A stretch of DNA of 19,836 nucleotides from Cladosporium sp. IMV 00045 (Eukaryota; Ascomycota; Dothideomycetes; Cladosporiales; Cladosporiaceae): assembly GCA_001931905.2 (NCBI GenBank), contig MSJI02000434.1:1-19836 (forward strand), in the 5' to 3' direction. Under the pieces are notes generated by a model. That model was not told where the DNA came from, did not search any database, and was given only the letters and a program-made list of their open reading frames with translations. Below, piece after piece: positions 8,726-17,490 of the stretch. Position 1 is the first letter of the stretch; the number at the start of each line of letters is the position of its first letter. The translations under genes were made by a program, and so were the position numbers.

Positions 8726-9395
8726 GGTGGAGGTGAGTAGAGGGCTTGGCAAGTGCACTGAGGTTTGACAAGAACAATGGTCGAGCTACTTGTCGAGCAG
8801 GTTTTCGAATGCTGACTTTTGTGTATGACTTTGAACAACATTACCGAATTCATTCATGAAGTTCTCATTTCTTGCTTTTTTCATGAATGGAACACGCACA
8901 TTGCCGAACAGGCATGGGGACCAAGCCGTCCTCTCCCATCTAGTGTCAATCGTTCAATTTTAATAGAGGCCAAAAACCATCTTACTTGCCTCTTGAATCA
9001 AGTTCAAGATCCAGAATACCGAGGCATCTGTTAACCGAGCCTCTAGGTTTGTGATGTAGAAGTTTAATCCACGGCGATTGAAAGCCAGTTGACTTTGAAG
9101 ATCTGCAACTAGTTCAACGACGATCACAAAAGACGCCGAAAGAGGCAAATGGAGCGCCGTGGGAGGATGTATCTTCGACGACTCTTGGTCTTTTCGTGAC
9201 CGGATAGGTCAATTCCGTCCTAACGGTCTTGCATGGACCGAACAAGTTCGTTGGCGGTTAGGCGTGCAAGTGCTTATTAGACTCAGATATATGCTTGAGC
9301 TTGTCGTTTCATCAACATCATCTTCCTTCGAACATTTGTTGACAAACCTTTTGTACAAAACCAAAATTTAAAAGTCCACATCACATCAATACAAC
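8726..9395. other. Intergenic region upstream of HsbA copy 2
   Basis: About 670 bp between the cysteine-rich gene and the second HsbA gene, presumably the 3' end of the former and the promoter of the latter. No convincing gene is seen. It is more AT-rich than the flanking coding sequence. It carries copy B of the 35-bp repeat at 9017-9051 and an A-rich leader just before the ATG at 9396. Confidence 0.55.
9017..9051. repeat. Diverged direct repeat, copy B
   Basis: Second copy of the segment at 7934-7968, same orientation, 29 of 35 bases identical. It lies about 345 bp upstream of the HsbA copy 2 start codon. It may be a relic of a duplicated sequence or a shared regulatory block; flanking bases show only weak further similarity. 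Confidence 0.5.
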
Positions 9396-9902
9396 ATGCG
9401 ATTCCTTCCCCTCTTCCTCGCCTCCCTCGCAGCCGCGAGCCAAGTCGACGTAGTCATCGACGACGTAACCGCTCTAGACGAAGACGTCAAAGACCTCACC
9501 GCGGGCGTGGAAGCCTACAACGGCGGCCTGCTCGCACAATCGCCCCTGCTGCTAGGTCTGACCAAAGTCCACATCGCCACGCGAACCGGCTACTACGACT
9601 CCAAGAGCCTGCCCGACCCGCTCAGCGAAGAAGACGCGAACCGTCTGATCGACCATGTCAATGGCACGCTTGCGGTTGACAATCCGATTGCGGTGAAGAC
9701 TTTGATTGGCAAGAAGGACTTGTTTGAGGCGGCGGGGACGACGGTGTTCATCAAGGGCGGGTTGGAGATTTTGCTCGATGATCATTTGGCGTTTAGTGAT
9801 GAGGTGCTGAAGCGGGCGCCGGAGGGGACGGAGAGTGTGGGCCAGGAGGTGGTGGATGTTATTACTAGGGCGTTGGAGAATGGGATTCAGGAGTTTTCGT
9901 GA
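9396..9902 (+). CDS. HsbA-like secreted cell-wall/hydrophobic-surface-binding protein (copy 2)
   Basis: Predicted 168-residue single-exon secreted protein, paralogous to the gene at 7006-7569. The signal peptide is about residues 1-15 (MRFLPLFLASLAAAS), so the mature chain probably begins at QVDVV. Aligned blocks with copy 1 include TKVHIATRTGYYDSK, IGKKDLFEAAG, DDHLAFSDEV and the C-terminal GQEVVDVITRALENGI. The mature protein is acidic, has one NGT sequon and no cysteine. The expected role is the same as for copy 1: secretion and binding to the cell wall or to hydrophobic surfaces. The paralogues have diverged strongly outside these blocks, so the duplication is not recent. The coding sequence is GC-rich with C-ending codons, unlike the AT-richer spacer before it. 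Confidence 0.85.
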   Translation: MRFLPLFLASLAAASQVDVVIDDVTALDEDVKDLTAGVEAYNGGLLAQSPLLLGLTKVHIATRTGYYDSKSLPDPLSEEDANRLIDHVNGTLAVDNPIAVKTLIGKKDLFEAAGTTVFIKGGLEILLDDHLAFSDEVLKRAPEGTESVGQEVVDVITRALENGIQEFS

Positions 9903-10347
9903 GTTGGTGTGGTAGGCTGTCGGTGCTGAGAGGGAAGGGTGTGAGTCGGGCTGCTTGAGGTCTGCAAGGTATCAATGAACACTGTTTTCTATGCAAGGGT
10001 AACATGATTGAGATGTGACAGACAGAGCGAAGTGGTATCTTGAACAATCCTAAGACGAAAGCCAACATGTGTACACAGCATGTTTGGTGTACTGAACGCC
10101 TCAGCTGTTTCATTGGCCACCGGAATGCTGCACAGTCAAGGCATTCATGCAGCGACGACCCGCGACGCTAACGCTCAGGTGATCAGGCTGGAATATATGA
10201 TAGCCTCGCCATCCCCTTCAGCTGGATTTTCCTTATGCTCTTCTCATCATTCAGAGTCACACACCAGAAGAAATTAAAGGCTCTGAGGCCTGCCGAAACC
10301 TTGTGGTCACACACCCATCTGGTTCTCATAAAGCCCATCCTCCCCTC
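9903..10347. other. Intergenic region upstream of the ankyrin gene
   Basis: About 445 bp holding the 3' end of the HsbA copy 2 transcript and the promoter of the ankyrin gene. The frame of the ankyrin protein stays open leftward to a GTG at 10303, but the first suitable ATG is at 10348. I see no RNA gene or repeat. Confidence 0.6.
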
Positions 10348-12416
10348 ATGGACTCCACTACCAGTATCACCTACACACACGTTGAGGAGGAGATCGGACA
10401 TGGCCAGCATATCTACCCTCATATGGAGATCAGCGGTAACGCCCGAGTCCAGAATGGCAATATCTACATTCGCGAATTTCACGGGCCATTGCCAGACTCT
10501 CTGCCTAGCAACATTCAGTTGAACCGGAATGGAGCGCTCGAGAACACCACGAGGCCACCAAGAAAACGCAAGCGATCCGTGTGCGAAGGGGGAGACCGCC
10601 GGATCCGAAAAGGCAACCCGTTCCTTGTGAAGGCTATCAGCCATCTGGGCGAACTCTCTACAAGCATTAGGGGCCACAAGCACAACGAGGCTGCCGAGAA
10701 GATCGTGTCGCGGATACTGACGATCTTAAAGGCTATTGACAGCAATGGCGACAGTCTGCAGAGTGGACATACAAAGAAAGAGCTTGCACGAATGCGGAAG
10801 GGCCTGACTCTCACCAACAGTGTCGGCATCAACTCGATGGTCGATCGCAGACTCCCTGAACAGGTCATCGAAGCCAAACGCAAGTGTAGCATGGTGGCAC
10901 TGAACAGATGGGACATCTTTCTCGATACGAAAATGTGGGAAGCATTGGACGAGCACGGCCGAAAGATCTCAGGATCATTTTCGGCTCTGCATCTCGAACC
11001 GCTGGATTTCACATCAGCGTCGCCAATTGCAGCCTTCTTCGGGGAGACGATTGATCATCTCTCTCGGACAAGTGTTATACACCCTGCTGTCTTGTCGTAT
11101 AGAACCGTCAGCAATCAATCTGAAGTGTTCAAAGTCATCAAGCGGGACGACATTGCTCGTCTCAAGGAGCTCATCCTTCATCAGGAAGCAACGATGTGGG
11201 ATTGCGATGAAGAAGGCCGAACACTGCTACATGTGAGTGCCATCGATTGTAGAAACTTGGAATTGACTGACGCTCGCTATCCTAGTATGCATGCTGCTAT
11301 GACAGTATCGAATGCTGTTCATTTCTGCTTGAATGTTGTGCCGACGTTGATGGAATGGCCCGATCCTTTGATCCAAAGGAAATGTAAGCTGTGACCCATT
11401 GTTAACTCCGTACGGTATGCGTGCGAAACTGACGGTCTGTCGCAATGTAGGAAAGGATTTGGTACGGCTCTCTCAATGGCATACAATTCCGAGCGCACAA
11501 ACAATTGTATGCGACTCTTGCTTGATACAGGAGCGGACCCCACGATTCCTCCGAGGACTAACGACACCATCTCCGACATGTCGCCATTGCAACGTGTACT
11601 GCTTAGGGGCCAGGAAGATTATGATCTCCTCGAGCACTTCAATATCTCTGCTGTACACCTTGGAACTCCTACATGGGAGAATTTGAGCACGTGGCTGTAT
11701 ACCTTCTATCGGCAAGCAAACGATCATATATTTCCTGATATGGTTGAGAGCTTGCTCAAGGCATGCTGTAACATAAACGAAACAACGAAAAATTGCCCAG
11801 GCTTTCCGGATGGCTGGAACTGTGTTTTCTTTCTCGTGCTTTATGCTGACGATAAGGAAGGTTACTGGGAATTTGAATCGCTTCGACTGCTGCTCGGGCA
11901 TTCAGTGAACATAAGTTACACGCGAAAGATGCGTCTGGTCTGACGATCTTCGATCATGTCAATGCCTTGCCATCGAGGAGCAACTCGTATCAGCGTGATC
12001 TTTTGTATTGTGCTTTGCAACGCGAAGGCGTAGACATTGGGCTCGACAAGGGAATACAAAATCGTACACCAATATATGACCGATGGTACACGCCAGAACA
12101 CTATCGGGCGCTGTGCTTTCTCAATGAATGGTGGGGCGACGATGATCTGGAAGAACAGGTTCAGAAGCTACTCCCACAGCACCCTTGGACGGAGGAGGAG
12201 CGATTGGCGATGCAACCGATATACCAGGAGAGAGAGGCGTGGAGAGAGGCGTGGAGAGAGGCGAGGAGAAGGCGAGAGGAAGAAGAAAAGCGACAATATC
12301 GAAGTCCTGCGAGAATTGAAGAACTGTCAGATGCAGAGGTCAGTGAGGACGAACGGCAGGAATCTCTGCAATTCGCAGAAGAGACGCCAGAGGATGACAT
12401 CGCTCTTCAAGCATGA
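10348..12416 (+). CDS. Ankyrin-repeat protein with an apparent internal frameshift
   Basis: Member of a large fungal family with a SGNARVQNGN-type N-terminal motif, a helical middle and C-terminal ankyrin repeats; its function is unknown. I splice exons 10348-11232, 11286-11383 and 11451 onward, with introns of 53 and 67 nt (GTGAGT and GTAAGC donors, CTGAC branch sites). Repeat-like segments are DEEGRTLLHYA at the first junction, FLLECCADVDG, CMRLLLDTGADPTIP and SLRLLLGHSVNI. Read as it stands, the frame ends at a TGA at 11941-11943, giving 491 residues. From 11913 another frame continues with KLHAKDASGLTIFDHV, a natural ankyrin continuation, and stays open to 12416. It ends in a charged, probably coiled-coil tail (EAWREAWREARRRREEEEKR). 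One base appears to be missing at about 11911-11912. This is either a real pseudogenising mutation or a sequence error. An 80-nt intron from 11836 to 11915 would also restore frame, but it has a poor donor and would remove ankyrin-like sequence. A nuclear or scaffold role cannot be assigned. Confidence 0.75.
12229..12276. repeat. 12-bp imperfect tandem repeat in coding sequence
   Basis: Three to four units of GGAGAGAGGCGT, with the last unit degraded. The unit length is a multiple of three, so it encodes an in-frame Glu-Ala-Trp-Arg repeat in the charged tail of the ankyrin protein. Such coding minisatellites commonly vary in copy number between strains. Confidence 0.8.
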
Positions 12417-13797
12417 AAGGCGCATGGCACTATAATGTTAGCAAATGTCCATGTCGGCATGTTCATTTATGTCAGGTGGAGTGATTTCAAGATGGGTATA
12501 CCGATGGTGTTGGCCTCCATTAGCTGCCATCGAAGCAACCATACCTTATTCTCCAACCATCAGATTGCTCCACCGGACTAAAGACACAAACATTCGGCAC
12601 ATCGCGATATATTGAAGGTGCGATTAAATGACTACCGTGTGACGACCAACCTCCCCCATCCCCTTCACGCGTCCGACGTTGCACAGCCGATCACATACAT
12701 ACAAGATGCGTGGGAGCGCACAGAGCACGCAAGCCACGCCTGCACAACCTGAGGCGCGTGTGAAGACAAGGGGGTACGAGAGTACATGGGAGGATTTTGA
12801 GTTTGTGAAGCTGTCGATGCATGTCAGACAAGAGTGTTGTCGAGGCGATTGTGCAATTCCAGACTGCGAGAGGGGGACGAGCCAGATCGCGGTCGACTCT
12901 TTGACAGGTCTGCGGAAGTCGCGGACGGTGGGCGACGACGACTTTGATATTGCTGCTGGGTGTTTGCTGGGCGCACCCTGGTCGCACATACGAGAACGAG
13001 GTCGATGTGAGATCCACAGGGGGCGTTTGCCGCAGCGTTCCACGAGGCGTGAGAGAGCTCATGTCGTGCATGTTCGCCCACGCCTCTTCAGCCACGAAGG
13101 AGTGAATATACAATTGACTTCCTTCTCCGCATTGTCTGCTGAAGGAGCGGAGATCACATGTTCTATTTAATTGACAGTAAAGAAGAGTTTCCATCATAAT
13201 ACCTCATACACCCATCCCGCACGTCAAGTCATCAACGGGCCCGCGCAAATTGGCTGGGCGACGTTGAGGCTGTGATTGGGCCGGGGAGATTATCCCAAGT
13301 CGCGCTCGGACGCTTCCTCACCCAAGCGCTTGGACGGCTCCCTAGGAGACGAAAGCATTCCACACCTCAGGAAGAGAGCGAGAACGTGTGAGAGAGACTG
13401 CGCGAGGCTGTCATCGTCGTCGTCGATATTCCCGTCTACCACTAACCAACACGACTACACCACCCTAATACACTCACCACAGTCATTCTTTTGCACGCCA
13501 TCTCCCTACGAAACTCCTCAATCAGCGGACCCTATCCGACCCGCGCCCACAGAACACCGTGATCGAGACCTCAGCCCGCTGCGTCAAACCAGGCCCAGAC
13601 CTACCATACACTCTCGCGCAGCACAACCATACCATCTGTTTGTGCCATCGCGCACATCGGACAGAGCAGTCTCAGCACCCGGTCCTTCATTCATTCATTC
13701 CTTTACAGCGGCACGATATACCGACACATGTCCCCCTTGGACCATTGATACACGCCCGCCTGGCTCTCCGGACCGCTCAGGATAGCTGTCGCATGAG
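12417..13797. other. Intergenic region and long RAX2 leader
   Basis: About 1.4 kb between the ankyrin gene and RAX2. An open frame at 12679-13170 (plus) is mirrored by open frames on the minus strand, has no recognisable domain, and is not called. From about 13400 the sequence becomes C/T-rich, like a 5' UTR. CACTAACC and ACTCACCACAG near 13438-13483 could belong to a leader intron, but I cannot place its donor with confidence. An upstream ATG at 13793 overlaps the RAX2 start. Confidence 0.5.
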
Positions 13798-13843
13798 ATG
13801 CGCAGCGTCCTTTCGCAGCTCCTGGCCCTCGGCCCAGAGCTGA
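13793..13843 (+). promoter_or_regulatory. Upstream ORF overlapping the RAX2 start codon
   Basis: The sequence ATGAGATG places an out-of-frame ATG five bases before the RAX2 ATG. This first ATG opens a 16-codon frame that ends at TGA 13841-13843, inside the RAX2 coding region. Scanning ribosomes that start at the first ATG would miss RAX2, so leaky scanning would be needed. The effect is inferred from the sequence only. Confidence 0.5.
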
Positions 13844-16800
13844 CCGCCTTCATCTTCACTTCGCAACTGCTGCTCGCGCGCCCGGCGACCGCAGCGCCAT
13901 ACACCGAGGTCCCTCCACCCAATCTCGACCTCTCGCAATTAGGACGGGTTGCATTGGCCGGCGACTACGATAGCATATCAATATACGAATACGTGGGCCA
14001 AAGCGAAAATGGTCACACCTCTAATGGCAGCCAAGGGCTGCTCACGCGCTACCCCAACGGCGCATACCAAACACTGGACATGACCGACGCGTACATTCAA
14101 ACAATGTGCCCTTTCATCAGAGACGGAGAATTGCAGGGAGTTGTGGTGGGAGGAAATTTCACAAGCTTAGGAGGAACGCAAGCGCAAGGCATTGCGCTAT
14201 GGGATCCGAATTCGCAGGACGTCACAGCTTTGCCCGGTCTTAGTGGGCAGGTCAAAGCATTGTACTGTGACAATGATGCAGGCCGTGTCTATGTCGGAGG
14301 ATCATTCATGGGTGGAAACTCGACAAACGCCATGGCCTGGACTACCGAGTGGACGAATCTGCCTTTTGCTGGATTTAATGGACCCGTATCTTCGATCTCC
14401 AAAAACGCAGCTGGAAACATTGTATTCGGCGGCTCATTCAGTGGACTTGGTAATACCACCTCTCCGACTGAGCCCGATGTGCAGGTTATCAATCTCTCTT
14501 CTGGAAACCTCTCCACTGAAGGAACTACTTCAAGAAGCGATTTTAGCAACCCATCGAACATTGTCTGCGGCTCAGGCAGCGACGATGGCAGCGGCAACGC
14601 TTGGCTTCTCGAGGACAACACTCCTGGCTACTGGCAAGGTGATTACGGCTTTGGATTCAATCCCACAAAGCTGCGACTCTACAACACCGAAGAGGAAGGC
14701 CGCGGTACCCAGACTTTCTACTTCGAGAACCTGAACAGTGGCGGTATCCTCGAGATGCAGTACTACGACGTCGACGGCAACAACAGATCGTGCTCGCGCT
14801 TCTGCCCACTCGCCCACAACGGCACCGGACAGGACTACCATTTCGAGCCACCAGTTGGTATGAACTCTTTCCGTATCAACATCGTGGAATGGTATGGCAG
14901 CGGTGGCGGTTTGGCTGGCATCGAGCTCTATCAAGACGAGATCTTCTCCTTCGCTGTCAACGACTTCAATGAACCGCGCTGCAACGGCGTTGAGCAGGTC
15001 TCCAGCTCATCTGTCAGCCCAAGCAACGGCACGTGGGACAGAATCCCGAACAACGGCGACACTCACTCTGATTACTTGAGCGCCTTCCTCGTGGACCCCT
15101 CAGACGTCGGCAACCAGACTTCTGTCACCTTCACACCAAACTTGCGTCAATCAGGCAACTACTCGGTCACAGTATACACCCCAGGATGCTTGCAGGATGG
15201 CTCATGCCCTACCCGTGGCCAAGTCAACCTCACAGGATCCATGACCTCCGAAGACGAGCCAATCAGCACTACTTTCTTCCAGACCAACAACTACGACAAG
15301 TTTGATCAGATCTACTACGGATACGTTGATGCTGAAGGCGATGGTTTCCGCCCTTCGGTCACCCTTGCCCCTGTTGCCAACCAGTCGACTCCTCTGACAG
15401 TTGTGGCCCAAAGAGTTCGCTTCCAGCTCATCAACTCCACCAGTGGGCTTAATGGACTCTTCGAGTATGATCCTGACCAGACCGAAGTCAGTACTGACTT
15501 CACGAAGTCCAGCATCAATGCTGCTGGAAGCAAACTTCAGGACCGTGCCAAGGTACATGCCGTTGCATCCATTGACGACGAACTTATTGTGGCTGGCGAC
15601 TTCGGAGGCAGTGACATCTCGAACGTTATGAGAGTCAACGAAAACGCGACCTCCTTGCCCGATGGCGGATTGAACTCAGAGGTGCAGACCATTTACCAAA
15701 ACGGTTCAATCTTGTACATGGGCGGCAATTTCAGCAACACCGAGCGCGAAACTGTCGAAGGCCTCAACAGCATTGCTGTGTTTGACGCCTCTGAAGACAC
15801 TTGGTCAGCACTTGGTGCCGGTGTTGATGGAGCCGTGTTCAGCATCGTGCCAATGGACCTCAACATTACCAGCGAATCCAGCGAAACCTGCCTTGCCATC
15901 ACTGGCTATTTCACTTCCGTCAACGGCTTCGGCGAGAACGAAAGCTTCAATGTTCCAGGTTTTGCCATTTGGGTTCCCAGCCAAGGCAACTGGTTGAACA
16001 ACATCCAAGAAGCAGAAATCTCAGTCGAAGGCTCGCTGGCCACCCAGACTTACATCGAGGACTGGGGTGTTCTCTACGGTGGATCTCTTCGATTGCAACA
16101 GCGCGGCCTCAGCGGTGCTTGCGAGCTGAGAGACTCTGGTGAGCCCTCATTGCAGAGCATGGGTCTTCAGATCATGCCAGCTTCGTCATCTCCAAACATG
16201 CAGAAGAGGGCGCTTGACACCTCCAGCGGTTCCAATGCTACTGGTGTATACGGCGGTCTCTTCTATGGCGAGAACGACATGAACATCACCATTCTTGGCG
16301 GTAACTTCGCCGCAGAAGCCTCTAATGGGTCAACAATAGAGAACCTGGTCTTCATCAATAACACCAACTCCGACGAGCAGACCATCACTGGCATCAGCGG
16401 CTTGGACTCAAGCTCGATCTTTGTCGCTATGGACACCGTTGATACGCTGCTTTTTGCCGGTGGTGCCATCACGGGATCCATTGAGGACACTGATGTCAAT
16501 GGACTTGTCGTAATCGACTTGACCACTGGTGACTATGCCTCGTCTCAGCCTCCTGCGCTTGCTGGTGACGCCGTCGTCGTGAACGCCGTCGCCACCCAGC
16601 CTGACTCTTCCAGCGTCTACGTGGGCGGCAACTTTGCCAGGGCTGGCGGCCTTACTTGCCAGACCATGTGCGTTTACGACACTGAAGCTCGCCAGTGGAA
16701 TTCCCCTGCAGGCGGCTCGGACCTTCAAGGAACAGTCAACCAAATGATCTGGATCTCGGATAATGAGCTTGTCATCGCTGGCAACCTGACTGTTGGCGGT

Positions 16801-17490
16801 AACACTACCACCATGGCAACCTACAAGTCCAAGGACGCAGAGTTTTCAACCTTCGAAGGCGCCTCCGACCTCCCCGGCCCCATCATGGCCCTCGGTACTG
16901 CCGACAGCTCCTACAGCTCTTGGTGGGCCGCTGGCAGCGACTCCGGCGCAGGCACAGGCTTTCTCTCCAAGTACTCAGACGGCACCTGGTCACCAGTCTC
17001 CGACCTTGGCGAAGGCACCAGCGTCCGCGGTCTTCAAGTCCTCTCGGTGACCGAAGACCACGACAGCACCGATCTGATGCCCTCCGATCAAGTCCTCATG
17101 CTCAGCGGTAACATCAACACCGCCTCCGCCGGCAACGCCAGCGTCGCCCTCTTCAACGGTACCGACATCGTCCCCTTCATCCTGACCACCAAAGCCGACG
17201 GCTCCGCCGGCACCATGGCGCAAATGTTCGTCTCCAACCCGCAAAACCTCATGCGCGGAGGCGGCAGCCACCTGGCTCTAGGCCTCGTCGTCCTGATCGG
17301 TCTCGCCATCGCCCTCGCCCTCATCTTCATCCTCGTCGTCGCCGGCATCCTTCTCGAGCGTTTCAGACGCAGACGCGAGGGCTATGTCCCCATGAGCAAG
17401 GACCGCGGCGAGGGCAACCTCAGCCGCATTCCGCCTAATGAGCTGCTGGGCGGACTTGAAGAAAAGAAGGGCTCGCCGCCTAGATTATGA
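13798..17490 (+). CDS. RAX2: Rax2-like cortical polarity marker, single-pass membrane protein
   Basis: Predicted 1230-residue single-exon protein, of the usual Rax2 size. In yeast, Rax2 with Rax1 marks old division sites at the plasma membrane and guides bud-site choice; in hyphae it is tied to polarised growth. An N-terminal signal sequence (about 1-33, ending near ATAAP) is followed by the family motif LDLSQLGRVALAGDYDSIS. A large extracellular region carries repeated GG-F blades (GGNFTSLGG, GGSFMGGNS, GGSFSGLGN, GGNFSNTE, GGNFAAEAS, GGNFARAGG), as in kelch/beta-propeller folds, with many N-glycosylation sequons. A membrane helix covers about 1159-1186. The 44-residue cytosolic tail begins ERFRRRREGYVPM and contains NLSRIPPNELLGGL. 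A dibasic Lys803-Arg804 in NMQKRALDT could be a Kex2 site. The start at 13798 fits the signal sequence, although a competing ATG lies five bases upstream. The identification is firm. Confidence 0.95.
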   Translation: MRSVLSQLLALGPELTAFIFTSQLLLARPATAAPYTEVPPPNLDLSQLGRVALAGDYDSISIYEYVGQSENGHTSNGSQGLLTRYPNGAYQTLDMTDAYIQTMCPFIRDGELQGVVVGGNFTSLGGTQAQGIALWDPNSQDVTALPGLSGQVKALYCDNDAGRVYVGGSFMGGNSTNAMAWTTEWTNLPFAGFNGPVSSISKNAAGNIVFGGSFSGLGNTTSPTEPDVQVINLSSGNLSTEGTTSRSDFSNPSNIVCGSGSDDGSGNAWLLEDNTPGYWQGDYGFGFNPTKLRLYNTEEEGRGTQTFYFENLNSGGILEMQYYDVDGNNRSCSRFCPLAHNGTGQDYHFEPPVGMNSFRINIVEWYGSGGGLAGIELYQDEIFSFAVNDFNEPRCNGVEQVSSSSVSPSNGTWDRIPNNGDTHSDYLSAFLVDPSDVGNQTSVTFTPNLRQSGNYSVTVYTPGCLQDGSCPTRGQVNLTGSMTSEDEPISTTFFQTNNYDKFDQIYYGYVDAEGDGFRPSVTLAPVANQSTPLTVVAQRVRFQLINSTSGLNGLFEYDPDQTEVSTDFTKSSINAAGSKLQDRAKVHAVASIDDELIVAGDFGGSDISNVMRVNENATSLPDGGLNSEVQTIYQNGSILYMGGNFSNTERETVEGLNSIAVFDASEDTWSALGAGVDGAVFSIVPMDLNITSESSETCLAITGYFTSVNGFGENESFNVPGFAIWVPSQGNWLNNIQEAEISVEGSLATQTYIEDWGVLYGGSLRLQQRGLSGACELRDSGEPSLQSMGLQIMPASSSPNMQKRALDTSSGSNATGVYGGLFYGENDMNITILGGNFAAEASNGSTIENLVFINNTNSDEQTITGISGLDSSSIFVAMDTVDTLLFAGGAITGSIEDTDVNGLVVIDLTTGDYASSQPPALAGDAVVVNAVATQPDSSSVYVGGNFARAGGLTCQTMCVYDTEARQWNSPAGGSDLQGTVNQMIWISDNELVIAGNLTVGGNTTTMATYKSKDAEFSTFEGASDLPGPIMALGTADSSYSSWWAAGSDSGAGTGFLSKYSDGTWSPVSDLGEGTSVRGLQVLSVTEDHDSTDLMPSDQVLMLSGNINTASAGNASVALFNGTDIVPFILTTKADGSAGTMAQMFVSNPQNLMRGGGSHLALGLVVLIGLAIALALIFILVVAGILLERFRRRREGYVPMSKDRGEGNLSRIPPNELLGGLEEKKGSPPRL

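Noticed and set aside
10183..10683. 166-residue minus-strand open frame
   Set aside because: It overlaps the N-terminal exon of the ankyrin gene in antisense and has no family likeness.
12679..13170. 163-residue plus-strand open frame and its 168-residue minus-strand partner (12691-13197)
   Set aside because: Both strands are open over the same bases, neither product has a signal peptide or known motif, and composition is arginine/serine-rich as expected by chance. A real gene is not excluded, but the sequence alone does not support one.
13276..13785. 169-residue open frame before RAX2
   Set aside because: Its Pro/Ser/Arg-rich translation matches a C/T-rich 5' leader rather than a protein, and it ends just before the RAX2 start.
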